DNA of 41,207 nt from Verrucomicrobiales bacterium (GTDB lineage: Bacteria > Verrucomicrobiota > Verrucomicrobiia > Verrucomicrobiales > DEV007). The DNA lies in NCBI GenBank assembly GCA_028281705.1, contig JANQJH010000655.1:1-41207 (forward strand), written 5' to 3'. Positions 1-10,509 of this stretch are shown piece by piece. A program made the translations under genes and the position numbers. The first letter of the stretch is position 1, and each line of letters begins with the position of its first letter. The notes beneath the pieces were generated by a model. The model was not told the origin of the DNA. It made no database searches and saw only the letters and a list, made by a program, of their open reading frames with translations.

Positions 1-102
1 GTCAAGGTGGAAACGAGGGAAACGCGATCCGCGGTTTGGTGATGCCAGATCATCGAGTAGGAAGACGGGGATGAGGACGGGGAACAAACGCTTTTTGAAC
101 AC
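1..102 (-). CDS. Possible N-terminal fragment of a gene running off the window edge
   Basis: A reading frame opens with a GTG codon 15 bp after the stop of the PrsW-like gene, on the same strand, and stays open to the edge (34 codons). It begins with a short basic stretch (FKKR) followed by a hydrophobic run (LFPVLIPVFLL), like a signal anchor or first membrane segment. Only the start is visible, so no family can be assigned. Same-strand position and close spacing are the main support. It could be a chance open frame. Confidence 0.3.
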   Translation of the reverse strand, partial: MFKKRLFPVLIPVFLLDDLASPNRGSRFPRFHLD

Positions 103-117
103 CCTCGATCTATTTCT

Positions 118-1659
118 CTAGGCGTTTCGGAACCGATTGATATAAAGAAACATCAAGGGAATCATCCCGAGAAGTTCGTTTCCCGACTGGCTGAGCGCCG
201 TGTGAAAGGAGGGGGTCGTGGCTGCGGTCGCCACCAGGGCGCAGCCGAAGATGACGGAGCAGCCGATGACGAAGACGCTCAAGGGGGAAATCGTCTGCCG
301 GTTGGCCGTGCAGTGTTTTTCGACGAGATCGAAAAAGAAAAAGGCGCTGAAACAGAAGAGGACGATGGCGAAAAACCCACCTTCGGGATGCGTGCCGATG
401 AAGTCGTAGGCGCCGTGCACGAGAATGACAATAATGTAGGTGGCGAGAAAGCGGTTCCATTCACTGCGGGGCGTGTAGAGGAATCGACAGAAGGCGAAGC
501 CCAGCGTGCCGGTGAGGGTGATGTGAAAGAAATTCGCCGTGATGAATCGTGAGAGTGTGCCTCCGTAGCGATGGAAGTAGCCGATATTCTCCTGCGCGGC
601 AAAGCCCAGACCGACACAAGAGGCCGCCAGGAGGATGGTCTTGGGATCCCGCGATTTGTAGAGCCAGGGAACGAGCGGGAGGAGGAAGAGCAGTTTGATC
701 GTCTCCTCGCGCACACCCACACCCAGGACATAGACGAGAAAGTCGTTCATCATCTCGCCATTGAGTTCAAAACCCCAAATGTGCTCCTGCCAGACGACGG
801 CGAACAGCGTTGCCGTGGTGCTGGCGACACCGAGGAGGACTCCGATGCCTCCCAGAATCAGAGGCTTGTATGTCCGTAAGGGCACGAAACAGATCTTCTT
901 GAGGATCCAGAACCAGACAAACGTCACCGGGATGGTGATGAACCAAACGACGAAGGGCAAGTCGCCGTAGTCGTGCAGTACGATCCCGCGAAAAATGAAG
1001 CCGGGATCTTTCAGAATCACGCCGAGTTTGAGCCAGTACTGGTGATGGTCCAGCTCATACGTGGGATCCTTCATGAGACGGACGAGAGCGTCGCGATCTC
1101 CCTCGTCGATGAGGTGGGTCATGATCTCGCTTCGCACATACTCGGCATCGGGAAACTCCGCTTCGATCCGGTAGTGTTCTAGAGCCAGCTCTACGTTGCC
1201 CTCCCATTTGGCCAGGTCACCCAGAAGCTCGTTAGCGAACCGCACCCTGGGGATCTCGCGAGCCTCGGACTGGAGAAACTCCAGGTCGAGAGCCGTTTCC
1301 GTCGCGGGCAAGAGGGCCGCCCTGCTGTAGGCGAGGAAGAGTGCTTGAACTCCGGGATCCTCAATGCGCGGTTCAATGACGTTGGTGCGAAATGCTTCAA
1401 TGTCCCATTGCTCGACCCGGCCACGAAGTTTGAGCAAGGTGCGCCTCAGAGCGCCGAGCACCTCTTCGTTAGTGGCAACGCTGTCCTGGCTCACCCCTAG
1501 CTGAGAGTCGATTGCTTCGACGGCCGTTCGAGGTGCCGAGAGCGAACAGAAAAAGGCGAGGACGACAAAACCGGAGGCCACGATCACGGCGAGGCGTGCC
1601 AGGAGACCTCTGTCGCGGCTCAGTCGGTAGAGTTCAGGTTCGGAAAGTGGACGGCGCAA
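118..1659 (-). CDS. PrsW family intramembrane metalloprotease with N-terminal extension
   Basis: The 513-residue protein has one membrane segment near residues 21-42, a mostly soluble helical region to about residue 235, then a multi-helix membrane domain. That domain carries PrsW hallmarks: an EExxK motif (E318, E319, K322), a downstream FAAQEN motif, a membrane histidine (FFHIT) and a late HGAYD motif. PrsW proteins are membrane proteases; in Bacillus the founder cleaves an anti-sigma factor. The substrate here is unknown. The soluble N-terminal part (about 43-235) makes the protein longer than a minimal PrsW and could recognise substrate; this is inference. The only start in reach is a TTG with a weak ribosome site. 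It lies 72 bp downstream of the giant LTD/CotH gene on the same strand and may be cotranscribed with it. Confidence 0.85.
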   Translation of the reverse strand: MRRPLSEPELYRLSRDRGLLARLAVIVASGFVVLAFFCSLSAPRTAVEAIDSQLGVSQDSVATNEEVLGALRRTLLKLRGRVEQWDIEAFRTNVIEPRIEDPGVQALFLAYSRAALLPATETALDLEFLQSEAREIPRVRFANELLGDLAKWEGNVELALEHYRIEAEFPDAEYVRSEIMTHLIDEGDRDALVRLMKDPTYELDHHQYWLKLGVILKDPGFIFRGIVLHDYGDLPFVVWFITIPVTFVWFWILKKICFVPLRTYKPLILGGIGVLLGVASTTATLFAVVWQEHIWGFELNGEMMNDFLVYVLGVGVREETIKLLFLLPLVPWLYKSRDPKTILLAASCVGLGFAAQENIGYFHRYGGTLSRFITANFFHITLTGTLGFAFCRFLYTPRSEWNRFLATYIIVILVHGAYDFIGTHPEGGFFAIVLFCFSAFFFFDLVEKHCTANRQTISPLSVFVIGCSVIFGCALVATAATTPSFHTALSQSGNELLGMIPLMFLYINRFRNA

Positions 1660-1731
1660 GAGACTTCACCATAGAGTGATCCCCGGTGAAGGCGAGCGCG
1701 AAGCTCTACCAACGGTGATTGAATCAGTCGA

Positions 1732-4700
1732 TCAATCCCCGGAGGGCTCGCGACCATTGTGCCAGGCGCGAACGCGTAGAAGATGGGGTGAGGAATCGTC
1801 GACCAAGAAATGGCGGAAGCTCGCCGTACCATCCTCGCCGTCAGACACGATCCATCCGGGGTGCACCGTTTCCCAAACGAGGCCATCCGTGATCGTTCTC
1901 CCTTCTTCGACGGTGTAGACGCCGCCAGGCAATGCGTTCCATGAAATCTCGATCACATCGTCATCGATTCTGGTGACTCCGTTGAGATCAATCCTAGAAC
2001 GAGGATCTGCGGGGTCGGTTCCCATGACATACTCGGCCACATTGGAAAAACCGTCTCCATCGAGATCCAGGGCGGCGTCCTCGAAGCGAAGAATCCCCAG
2101 CCCATGCCGAATTTCCCAAGCATCGGGCATGGCGTCACCGTCGGAATCCGGGAGCACGGTGACGAAGAGCATGGTTTCACTTTCGCCAAGCGCATTCCGG
2201 GCGAGCACGGGAAAACTGAACTCGCCGGTGCCGTGGGCACGGAGGACGACCCGGTCGTCTTGGCGAATGAGTTTGGCCTTGCCGGCAAAGGCCGAATCGA
2301 TCTCCAAAAATTCGGTCAGTGTAACTGTCAGATCCGGGACTGCCACCGGTTGATTGACGACGACCTGGAGAGTGAGTGACTCCGGCAGCGCGGAGGGTGG
2401 GGCTGGTGGGAGGACGTTCAAGAGTGCGTTGTTGGTCGCCAGGCCGCTCTGTATCTCCGTCGCTCTGAAGTGAATCTCTGATCCAAAGGTCCCGGGCTGA
2501 ATGGTGCCTTGCCAGAAGCCATCGACAAAACCCGAGGCCGTCGCTATCTCGAAGGGAAAGGCTTCTTGACGCACCACCGGCTCCGTCAGCGTGGGGACAT
2601 CACTGTCATCCATCCAAACCCAGTCCTGCGACGTGTCCGAGTCGACGGGCCCCTTACGTGTCAAGGTGAGATTGAGATCGCCGGGATGTGGGACGCTGAG
2701 GCCTTTCCAAAGAAGGCCCTCAATCTCCCTGCCACGCTCGTCCACGGGCACCAATTGAGCGAGTTCCTCGCTCGAGTAGCCCCACACGACAAAATCGACG
2801 GCCTGTTGATCGGAATCGACGATGAGGGCCCAGCCGCGTTGACCGCCCTGGCGATCCTCCGGCGGATCATCCGACCAAAGGAGGTTGAACCCTAACTGAT
2901 TCTCCGGGAGATCCAACTTGGTGAACGTCTCCGGCAATGTGACGACGCTCCCTTCCACTTCGTCGACACCGTGGATGGCGTGAATCGTGCGATCGGCGGA
3001 GGCATTCAAGAGCAGCCGCCATCCCCGGGTATCGATCTCGGGGTTTGTCTTGGTGACGGTTAGGCCGTCCGTGCCCGAATCCCTGATCTCGGAAATGACA
3101 ACTGCGGGACCGGCGCCGCGGTTCACCGTGGCCGAGAGCGAAATGAATCCTGCGAGGTCTTGGACGAGGCGGCCCTCGGCATCGAGAGCCTTGAGGCTGA
3201 CGGAGAACGGCGCGTCCAGGCCGGCGGTTTCGGGAAACACATCCCATTCGATCGATGCCAGGGGGCCGGATGCAGCGACGGACAATTGCCAGGGCACTTC
3301 CTCCGTGCCCGAGGCGTTCGTGGCTGAGAGCAGCACGTTGAATTGACCGAACTCCTGGGGACTGCCCGAGATCAGTCCGGTCGCCTCATCGATACTCAAG
3401 CCCTCCGGGAGTCCGCTAGCGCCATAGAGCGTCGGTGTATTCGTGGCCTCGATATTGAAGGCGAGATCATCTCCGAGAATGGTGGTGACGTGCGATTGAG
3501 AAATGATGACGGGGCGCTCAGAGGCTCCCGGAGTGCCGCCCACCCGATCTCCAGCCCGCCAATCGCCGGGATCATCGCTGTTTTTTCTCGCCTCGTGACG
3601 CGTGACCAACGAGCGGCCTTCCCCGTCTGTTGCGGGATACCAATCAGGCTGGAAGTCGAAGGCTAACAACTGGTGTTCGTCGGGGAACGGCAACTGAATG
3701 GCCAAGCTTTCCCCGGCGTTGTCCAACCGGCCTTGGAAAACGCCGACGAGGCGGATGTCGTCAGGGTACTGTCTTCGAAAGGCCTCTTCGCTGGAGACGA
3801 TGACGGCACGCTCATTAGGTTCAAGCAAGAACGGAGGAAAGTCGAATGTCAGGCCTTGGGAGAAACGCAATCCCTCGAGATCAAGGACGTCAGATCCCAC
3901 ATTCATGATTTCCAACCACTCCGATTCGCCTTCGTTTGGGTGGAACATGATTTCGGTGATACGAAGGTCTTGCAGCAGAGCTTGCTTCCGTCGCAACACG
4001 GGCGCCATCGGGTCCGGGACGATTCCGGTGAGCTCAGCGGCGAAGACAACGTCACTGCTAGAATTGTCGTCTTGATGCACGCTCACCGCGAGGATGTTCG
4101 CTCCGGGGTGCAACGCTGAGGCATCGAGGAGAAACGGTCCTTCAATGGAGGCATTCGAGACACCGTCATTGGCGAAGGTATCGAACGGGACGGGCGTCAC
4201 CTCCGGCATCCGCTGGCGCCAGACGATTTCACCATTGAGATAGATCACGGCGCCGTCATCGATGAGGAGTGAAAGCGCGAGGGCCTCAAAAGCCGTCGGG
4301 TCGTCCACACTAAAGATCTGGCGAAAGGCGTGGGTGTGAGGAGGGTTGAGCGCCAGCGAGGTGTTCTTCGATACGGCGAGAGCGGCATTTTCCCTGAAGA
4401 AGGCGCCGTTGCCGGATCCCCAGCTGAAGGTGGGATAGTTCAGGGTCGTCCAGCCATTTCCCGGCGGCTCTTCATTTTGGTAGAACTGCCAGTTACTTTC
4501 CCAGGTAACCAGGGGGGTCTCCGTAGGAGCGCTGACGAGACTTTCATTGGCTCGGCCCGGCGTGCCGGGAGAAACCACCTCCCAGGAGCCGTCGCCATTG
4601 GGAATTCGGGCGATCGTGCTGTGTCGCCCTTGACCCTGCCAATAAACGCGGTCGAGAATCTCGCCACCGGCGGCGCCGATCAGGGAAATAGACTCGAACC

Positions 4701-7700
4701 AGGCATCGAGTCCGAAACCCAGCTCCGAGGAGCGAATGACGACAAACTCATTGGGAGCGATGAACGTGTAGGGCGGGAAGATGAACTGATCGGGATCAGT
4801 TAGGGGATCGTCGGTGAGGGCTGTTCCGGTGAGATCGCCGGGCCAGGGGGAGACATTGAGGAGTTCGACGAAGTCCTCGTCAAAAGCGATGCCGGAAGCG
4901 GCGTAGGCCTCATTCAATCGAACATGGGGAGCACCTGTGGTTATCGCCTGACGATTGACGGCGCCGGGAGTGGGATAGCAGAGGCCCCATTGATTCGCAT
5001 CGGATGGCAAACGTGCCAACGTGTGGTGGGGAATCTGTCTACCGAAGTGAATCTCATCGATCACGGTCCCGTCGGGGGCGATCAGGGCAAGCGAGTCACC
5101 GTCGCGGTCGAGGGCGAAGCCGGAGGTTTCGGTCGGGACCAATGGAATCGTGAGGCGCTCCCTGGCGTTGAGCTGGGTTCCCGGCGGGAGCAAGTGACGG
5201 CCATCGCTGCTGTCGCGCAGACGATAGCCGCCGAGATCGATGGCGACGTCGCCCGTATTGACCAACTCGACCCAATCGGGAAAGCCATTGGCGAGCTGTT
5301 CGCTGACATTGATGGCTGCGATCTCGTTGAGCAAGACGCCGGCGGGGTTTGTCGAAATCGTCCACCGGACTTCCTCGATGGGCGCATCGCTGTTCTCACG
5401 GAGTTGCAGAACGTGCTCGCCGTCCGGGAGCGCGTCGAGGGAGAGGAGAGCCTCGCGCAAGGTGTCGGCGGAGGGAATCCTCGGGATCACGGCGGACACC
5501 CAGGGGGCGTCGTTGAGCCGGTAGTCGAAGGTCCCCCAGCCGCTGCCATACACGCCGAGCCGCACGGAACTGGCGGATGTGCGACCGGCTGGCCGTCCGC
5601 GAATGAACGGGATCTGAGGGTCGATCAACCCGAGATCCTGTCCATGGGTACCCGCCCCCTTGCCCAGGGAACCCGGGGCAAGGGTGTCGTCGTCGTTGGT
5701 CATCACCAGAGACTCGGAGGCTGCGGTGAGGGCTTCCGAGAGGACAGCGCTTCGCTCGGTCAACGCTTCGGCCAGGCCTGGCGAAACCAGGTTGTGGGTG
5801 AACTGCACCAGACTATCCGTCTCAAGTTCCTCCGGAAGCGCATTCTCGACCGAAACGAGGACGCTATTGGCAATGTAGGCTCGCAGAGTGGCCGATGGCG
5901 GACCTGTCAAGAGATTGCCCACGCCGCTGGTGAAGAGATGTTCCAACGTCGCCTCGGCACTGGCGGAGTAGCGCAGAATTTCTCCCACTTGGTGGAAGGC
6001 GCTGTTTGCCAGAAGAAGACTGCCATGGCCGAGATGGATCGCGGTGGCCATCGATTCGAAGCGATTGCCCACGACTCTAGCGGAACCCTCCATTTCGATG
6101 GCCGTGCCGCCCCCGCCAAAGTGGTTCTGCATCATCACGATAGGTTCGTCGTCGCCGGCCGGGCGTTCAAGAATGCGCACGGATCCTAACTGATTTCTTT
6201 GCAGCCGTAGAGGGAACCCCGAGAGGAGGCCGCCACTACTGAGCAGAGAGGTGGTTTCCTCTTCCTGGGGAAAGAGGCTGTCTTCCAACGTGATGGAGGC
6301 TCCCTGGAGAGAAATACACACACCCTCGTGAGAGGAAAAATTCAGGTCGCTGCCCGTCAAGTGAGCATTGACCAAGGACAGAGGAGAGTTTGTGGGACTG
6401 ACGTTGTTCCAGGTGACATGCCGCAAGCGGCTCTCGGACCCGTGTTCCAAAGTCACGCCGCTCCATCGGCTGCCGTGTCCGGCCGAGAACAGAATGGGGT
6501 CTTTCTCCGTGCCTTCAGCCACCAGCCGACCATCGACTCGGAGTGTGGCTTCGGCGGCAAAGAGCAGAACTGTTCCAGGTTCAAGTGTCAAAGTCCTCCC
6601 CGTTGGAACGTTGAAGGCATCGCGGACGAGATAGGGACCTCCTGCTCGAGGCAAGACGACATCACCCACGAGCGTGCCGCTGATTTCCTGCAGATCCGTG
6701 TTCGGTACTTGCACGCGAAGGGAGGCGGAGTCCAATGGGTGCCCGGCGGCATCGAGCGCCTGAACGGAGATCAGATTGATGCCTGGAGCGAGACCGTATC
6801 CGTCTAACTGCCAAGTCCCACGTCCACGGTCGAGGGCGGCCTCTTCGCTGTTGAGCAGCACACGGGTCGTCAGCCGAGGACTCACCGATCCCCGGAGAGT
6901 GATCTCGGTGGCATCCGTGATATAGAGGCCGTTTATTTGGGGCGCATCAATTGGTTCGATCGTAAGCGGTGCGTCAATGATTGTTCTGACATGTTCATGT
7001 CGATCCCGATTGAATTGCTTGATGCGGTCCCGTTCTCGTGCCGGAACATGCACGAGGAGACTGTCGAGGAAGGGCTCGAACGATGCGGGCTCGAGGACCG
7101 TTTCCATGAGATCGTGTAGGGCTTGGAAGTAAGCTGGACGAATGTCGGGATGGCTGAAAAAAGGTTCCAATTGAGGCATGCGGGCCGCTCCGTTACCAAA
7201 GCGCTCGTCTGTCATCTGGAAAATGGTGGCATCGGCCGTCGTGGGAGTATCTCCCAATCCGAAAATGGTATCGAGATCATGGGGCAGAAGACGGACACGG
7301 GGATCGACCGTTCCCTGGTAGATGCTGTAGTCGTCGTCGATCCCATTGCTCAGGCTCGTTTCTCGATTGTTGATGAGACACATGAGGGCAAACCAACGCA
7401 CCCATTGCTCCACGTCGACACGGCGAGAAACTTCGTCGAAATAGCGGTCGGCCGGAGCCTCATTCATGGTCACGATGAAATCTTGGAAGCGAGACCAGTC
7501 GTTCGCGGCGGAATGCGTCTCCTTAGTCCAACGGTCGGTGACATACCATTGCGGCGTGTTGTAGACGATCTCGTCTTCGAAATGGACTCCCCACCGTTTG
7601 CGGTCTCGGGAAGGATCGGCGCTGACTTTCTTGTAGAGGTCGCCATCGGCGTCCTGCGGTATCGTCTTCTCGATGAATTCTCCGTTGAGCGGCTGGATGT

Positions 7701-9057
7701 GCGCATAGGAGCCGTAGTGCACGCCGTAGCGGTTGTCGCTGTGGGCGTAGTTGACGCCGTTCAATCGCAATTGCACAAAGATCGCTTCCGGAGCGGGTAG
7801 GCCCGCCGCCTTGAAGAGATGGAGGCCAAGCACCTGGAGATAGGTGTACTGCGCCACCAGGTTGAGCTGGGAAGTGGAGCGCCAGGGTGTGTCGGCCGGG
7901 AGGTTGAGACGAAAGCTGCGCGGGTTGCGACTGCGACTGCCGTTCCCCCTTCGCCGAAGACCTGCCTGGTAACGAATGGTCGTTTCCCCGTCGCGGGAGA
8001 CGATGAAGGAGGCGTTCATCTGGGCGTTGCTTCTGGCAGGGAAACTCTCGGGCCGAAAGCGGAGATCCTCTTCCACGGTCATGACCACCCGATAGTAGGG
8101 TTGGTGGCTGGAGACGACCTCATCATCCACCTGATAGAGCGCATTCGCTCCCTGGGTTCCGGTCTCGTCGCTTGGTGGCGGCCAAGTGCGTACGGCATCG
8201 TTGTCGGCCTCCGCCCGGACGAAAAATTCGATGACGCTTCCGTTGGGATGGGGGGTAATCCGGGCGGCGTGCAGACCGCTGTCGTCGGGAAGCATCGCGA
8301 CGCGGCGAAACTCTCCGGGATCCGTAGTGCTCAGGCGGTAGTAGAGTTCGACCTTGGGGTTCGTGCCCGCAGGCGCCGTGATCTGGGCGCGAACCGTGAC
8401 GCGTTCCACCGCCGTGGGGACCGCGGGGTGATGCCGCACGCTGCTGATCAACGGGGCACTGGTGGTGGTGAAATTCCCGTTCGCCAGACCTGGAGTACCT
8501 CCTATGGCGGGGCTGGATCTCCAATTCTGTCCGTGCTCATTCGGCAGGTTGGGATTGACGAGTTCCAGGGACTGGCCCTGGCCGTCGAACGGTGCGACCC
8601 ACTCCCAGCCCAACTGACCGGAAATCGTCACCTGGCGGCGCATGGCCCAGTCGCCCTCATCGGCGTAGCGCACCCGGTCCACCGTGTCGCCCGCCGAATC
8701 CACCAGCCGCACGGATTCTCCGCTATTGCTCAGCCGTCCCTCCCAGGGGCCCAGAGCGCTGAATCCCGGAGGCAGATTTGGCGGCCCCGACGGATCCGCG
8801 GCGATGACGGCGAAGCCGCCTGCCGGCAGGACAAAGGGCGGGAACGTGTACTGCACCCCCCGGTCGAACTGCCAGTTGGTGAGGTCAACCGGGCGATCAC
8901 CGCGATTCCAGAGCTCGATGAATTCTTGGGTCAGCGGTTCGGTGCCGTCGACCGCCGCCGGGTGGATCATGAGCTCATTGATCACGACTTCCGCCAGTGT
9001 TGAGGGCACACTGGCGAGAGCGATCCAGGCAAGCAGTAGACGGGAGTGGGGCTTCAA
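1732..9057 (-). CDS. Giant secreted LTD / CotH / beta-helix protein (2441 aa)
   Basis: A signal peptide (about residues 1-22, ending STLAE) precedes a mosaic. A first lamin-tail domain covers 22-150 (VVINELMIHP, FIELWNRGD). A CotH kinase-like domain lies at roughly 320-690, with LLPHDLD near 590. A right-handed beta-helix-like region lies at about 805-1150. Further lamin-tail domains start near 1242 (LLNEIAAIN), 1377 (VRLNEAYAA) and 1697 (LRITEIMFHP), and a degenerate one lies near 2000. A putative Ig-type domain is near 1850. The tail has TSP3/EF-hand-like repeats (DSDGDAMPDAWE, LDGDGFSNVAEY) and a final beta module. CotH of Bacillus phosphorylates spore-coat proteins, so a secreted protein kinase or structural matrix protein is possible. 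The start is TTG, about 23 nt from the predicted transcription start. Confidence 0.88.
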   Translation of the reverse strand: MKPHSRLLLAWIALASVPSTLAEVVINELMIHPAAVDGTEPLTQEFIELWNRGDRPVDLTNWQFDRGVQYTFPPFVLPAGGFAVIAADPSGPPNLPPGFSALGPWEGRLSNSGESVRLVDSAGDTVDRVRYADEGDWAMRRQVTISGQLGWEWVAPFDGQGQSLELVNPNLPNEHGQNWRSSPAIGGTPGLANGNFTTTSAPLISSVRHHPAVPTAVERVTVRAQITAPAGTNPKVELYYRLSTTDPGEFRRVAMLPDDSGLHAARITPHPNGSVIEFFVRAEADNDAVRTWPPPSDETGTQGANALYQVDDEVVSSHQPYYRVVMTVEEDLRFRPESFPARSNAQMNASFIVSRDGETTIRYQAGLRRRGNGSRSRNPRSFRLNLPADTPWRSTSQLNLVAQYTYLQVLGLHLFKAAGLPAPEAIFVQLRLNGVNYAHSDNRYGVHYGSYAHIQPLNGEFIEKTIPQDADGDLYKKVSADPSRDRKRWGVHFEDEIVYNTPQWYVTDRWTKETHSAANDWSRFQDFIVTMNEAPADRYFDEVSRRVDVEQWVRWFALMCLINNRETSLSNGIDDDYSIYQGTVDPRVRLLPHDLDTIFGLGDTPTTADATIFQMTDERFGNGAARMPQLEPFFSHPDIRPAYFQALHDLMETVLEPASFEPFLDSLLVHVPARERDRIKQFNRDRHEHVRTIIDAPLTIEPIDAPQINGLYITDATEITLRGSVSPRLTTRVLLNSEEAALDRGRGTWQLDGYGLAPGINLISVQALDAAGHPLDSASLRVQVPNTDLQEISGTLVGDVVLPRAGGPYLVRDAFNVPTGRTLTLEPGTVLLFAAEATLRVDGRLVAEGTEKDPILFSAGHGSRWSGVTLEHGSESRLRHVTWNNVSPTNSPLSLVNAHLTGSDLNFSSHEGVCISLQGASITLEDSLFPQEEETTSLLSSGGLLSGFPLRLQRNQLGSVRILERPAGDDEPIVMMQNHFGGGGTAIEMEGSARVVGNRFESMATAIHLGHGSLLLANSAFHQVGEILRYSASAEATLEHLFTSGVGNLLTGPPSATLRAYIANSVLVSVENALPEELETDSLVQFTHNLVSPGLAEALTERSAVLSEALTAASESLVMTNDDDTLAPGSLGKGAGTHGQDLGLIDPQIPFIRGRPAGRTSASSVRLGVYGSGWGTFDYRLNDAPWVSAVIPRIPSADTLREALLSLDALPDGEHVLQLRENSDAPIEEVRWTISTNPAGVLLNEIAAINVSEQLANGFPDWVELVNTGDVAIDLGGYRLRDSSDGRHLLPPGTQLNARERLTIPLVPTETSGFALDRDGDSLALIAPDGTVIDEIHFGRQIPHHTLARLPSDANQWGLCYPTPGAVNRQAITTGAPHVRLNEAYAASGIAFDEDFVELLNVSPWPGDLTGTALTDDPLTDPDQFIFPPYTFIAPNEFVVIRSSELGFGLDAWFESISLIGAAGGEILDRVYWQGQGRHSTIARIPNGDGSWEVVSPGTPGRANESLVSAPTETPLVTWESNWQFYQNEEPPGNGWTTLNYPTFSWGSGNGAFFRENAALAVSKNTSLALNPPHTHAFRQIFSVDDPTAFEALALSLLIDDGAVIYLNGEIVWRQRMPEVTPVPFDTFANDGVSNASIEGPFLLDASALHPGANILAVSVHQDDNSSSDVVFAAELTGIVPDPMAPVLRRKQALLQDLRITEIMFHPNEGESEWLEIMNVGSDVLDLEGLRFSQGLTFDFPPFLLEPNERAVIVSSEEAFRRQYPDDIRLVGVFQGRLDNAGESLAIQLPFPDEHQLLAFDFQPDWYPATDGEGRSLVTRHEARKNSDDPGDWRAGDRVGGTPGASERPVIISQSHVTTILGDDLAFNIEATNTPTLYGASGLPEGLSIDEATGLISGSPQEFGQFNVLLSATNASGTEEVPWQLSVAASGPLASIEWDVFPETAGLDAPFSVSLKALDAEGRLVQDLAGFISLSATVNRGAGPAVVISEIRDSGTDGLTVTKTNPEIDTRGWRLLLNASADRTIHAIHGVDEVEGSVVTLPETFTKLDLPENQLGFNLLWSDDPPEDRQGGQRGWALIVDSDQQAVDFVVWGYSSEELAQLVPVDERGREIEGLLWKGLSVPHPGDLNLTLTRKGPVDSDTSQDWVWMDDSDVPTLTEPVVRQEAFPFEIATASGFVDGFWQGTIQPGTFGSEIHFRATEIQSGLATNNALLNVLPPAPPSALPESLTLQVVVNQPVAVPDLTVTLTEFLEIDSAFAGKAKLIRQDDRVVLRAHGTGEFSFPVLARNALGESETMLFVTVLPDSDGDAMPDAWEIRHGLGILRFEDAALDLDGDGFSNVAEYVMGTDPADPRSRIDLNGVTRIDDDVIEISWNALPGGVYTVEEGRTITDGLVWETVHPGWIVSDGEDGTASFRHFLVDDSSPHLLRVRAWHNGREPSGD

Positions 9058-9086
9058 GTTCTACAGGGATGAGGGCAGGGGCAATT

Positions 9087-9115
9087 AAGCTACGGCGCGG
9101 CCTGTGGCTTGTCAA
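9087..9115 (-). promoter_or_regulatory. Predicted promoter of the giant LTD/CotH gene
   Basis: On the minus strand TTGACA (9110-9115) is followed after exactly 17 bp by TAGCTT (9087-9092), a good -35 and an acceptable TAnnnT -10. Transcription would start near 9080, about 23 nt before the TTG start codon. This is the best sigma70-like promoter I can see in the window. Confidence 0.5.
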
Positions 9116-9190
9116 TGTGACCCCCGAGGCTGCGGGGAGGATGTTAGTGGATGCCGCCCTCGGCGGAAGGCCTTGGCCGTCTCCAGGCGG

Positions 9191-10333
9191 TCACGGCAAG
9201 CTCACCCATCGCTCTTCTCGGTTGCTCTGAAGGATGGCGTCGCAGAGCTGAATCTCCCGGTGTCCATCGGCGAAGGTGGGGAAGGGTGGGGGATCCGAGA
9301 AACGGCCGGCGGCGATGTAATCGTAAAAGGCACGGAAACACATCTTGAAGGTGTCGGGAAATCCTTCGGCATGTCCTCCGGGATAGGCGGCGGAGGGCGC
9401 TGCCGAGGGGCACATGAGGGCCGGATCCTTGATCAGGGTTTGATTGGGGAGATCGCGATGGCCTAACCAAAGCTGGTTCGGATTCTCGCTATCCCAGCCG
9501 ATGGAGCCCTTTCGCGCGGCAATCTCGTAGCGCAGACAATTCTTGCGTCCCGCCGTTGCCTGAGAGACGAAGAGGTTGCCCTTGGCCCCGTTCTCAAAAC
9601 GGAGCAGAACGTTTCCCAGATCTTCCGTTTCGATGTCGACCGGGAGCGTTTCTCCCTGATCTTCCAGAGGACCGCTAAAGGTTTGGACTTCGCCGGCGGG
9701 TCGCCGACGAATGGGATGGACGGTTTTGAGGTCGGCGAAAATCTCGGTCACTTTGAGGTTGGTCATTGATTGTACGAGATCTAACCAATGGGTCCCAATA
9801 TCGGCGATGGCGCGGAGCTGACCGCCTTCATCGGCGAGGACACGCCAATTGTAATCGGTTTCGTGCAAGAGCCAGTCCTGAACATAGCTTCCCGTGATCG
9901 AGTGGATCGGGCCAAGACTGCCGGCTCGAAATCGCTCCCGCGCTTCAAGGCAGAGAGGATAAAAGCGGACGTTGTAATTCACTCCGGCGGCAAGCGCTTG
10001 TTTGGCGGCGGCGGCTTCAACCAAGAGCGATGATTCTCGAGACGTCATGGCGAGGGGTTTTTCGCAGAGCACATGCTTGCCCTCTTGGAGCGCCGCCATG
10101 GCCATGGGAAAATGGTGCCGGTTTGGTGTGGTGATATGCACTGCCTGGACTTCGGGATCCTGGAGGAGGGCTTCGTAGTCGGAATACGCCTTGGCAATGC
10201 CTAACTGATTGGCCGCTGTATTCGATTTCTCCGCCGACGAACCGTGGATGCCGACGACCTCGATATGGAGTCGTTTGAGGGCTTCGGCGTGAACCGTTCC
10301 CATGAAACCCGTGCCGGTGATGGCTACCTTCAT
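9191..10333 (-). CDS. Gfo/Idh/MocA family oxidoreductase
   Basis: This 380-residue protein starts with a Rossmann strand and dinucleotide loop ([19 protein letters not shown]). It has the family's EKP motif ([10 protein letters not shown]), where the lysine is the usual catalytic residue, then a [10 protein letters not shown] segment and the GFO/IDH/MOCA C-terminal fold with DIGTHWLDL. Such enzymes oxidise or reduce sugars, inositols and related polyols with NAD(P). The substrate cannot be read from sequence. The frame extends 23 codons further upstream, but ATG at 10331 places the Rossmann fold at the N-terminus as is usual. It has no signal peptide, so it is cytoplasmic. It is divergent from the secreted cytochrome gene across 176 bp and lies upstream of the LTD/CotH gene on the same strand. 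Confidence 0.9.
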   Translation of the reverse strand: MKVAITGTGFMGTVHAEALKRLHIEVVGIHGSSAEKSNTAANQLGIAKAYSDYEALLQDPEVQAVHITTPNRHHFPMAMAALQEGKHVLCEKPLAMTSRESSLLVEAAAAKQALAAGVNYNVRFYPLCLEARERFRAGSLGPIHSITGSYVQDWLLHETDYNWRVLADEGGQLRAIADIGTHWLDLVQSMTNLKVTEIFADLKTVHPIRRRPAGEVQTFSGPLEDQGETLPVDIETEDLGNVLLRFENGAKGNLFVSQATAGRKNCLRYEIAARKGSIGWDSENPNQLWLGHRDLPNQTLIKDPALMCPSAAPSAAYPGGHAEGFPDTFKMCFRAFYDYIAAGRFSDPPPFPTFADGHREIQLCDAILQSNREERWVSLP

Positions 10334-10509
10334 GCCGTCTCTTTGCCGTTTTCTCGGGGAAGATGTCAATGCAAAGGCCCATTGCGCGGCAGCGAACGCC
10401 ATGTGGGCGAGGCGGAATGCCCGAACGGAAGTCTTCGAATCTTACGTCGCCGGGCGGGGTTGGACCCGTGGCTGTCGGTGTCAGAACTGAGAGCTTATCC
10501 TATTCTCCA

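Noticed and set aside
4924-6189. Long plus-strand open frame (421 codons) inside the giant LTD/CotH gene
   Set aside because: It is antisense to a gene with clear domains and has no recognisable family or signal. GC-rich antisense frames are commonly open by chance.
9154-9166. CCGCC/GGCGG hairpin downstream of the oxidoreductase as a terminator
   Set aside because: Only a 5-bp stem with a 3-nt loop and no T-tract on the relevant strand.
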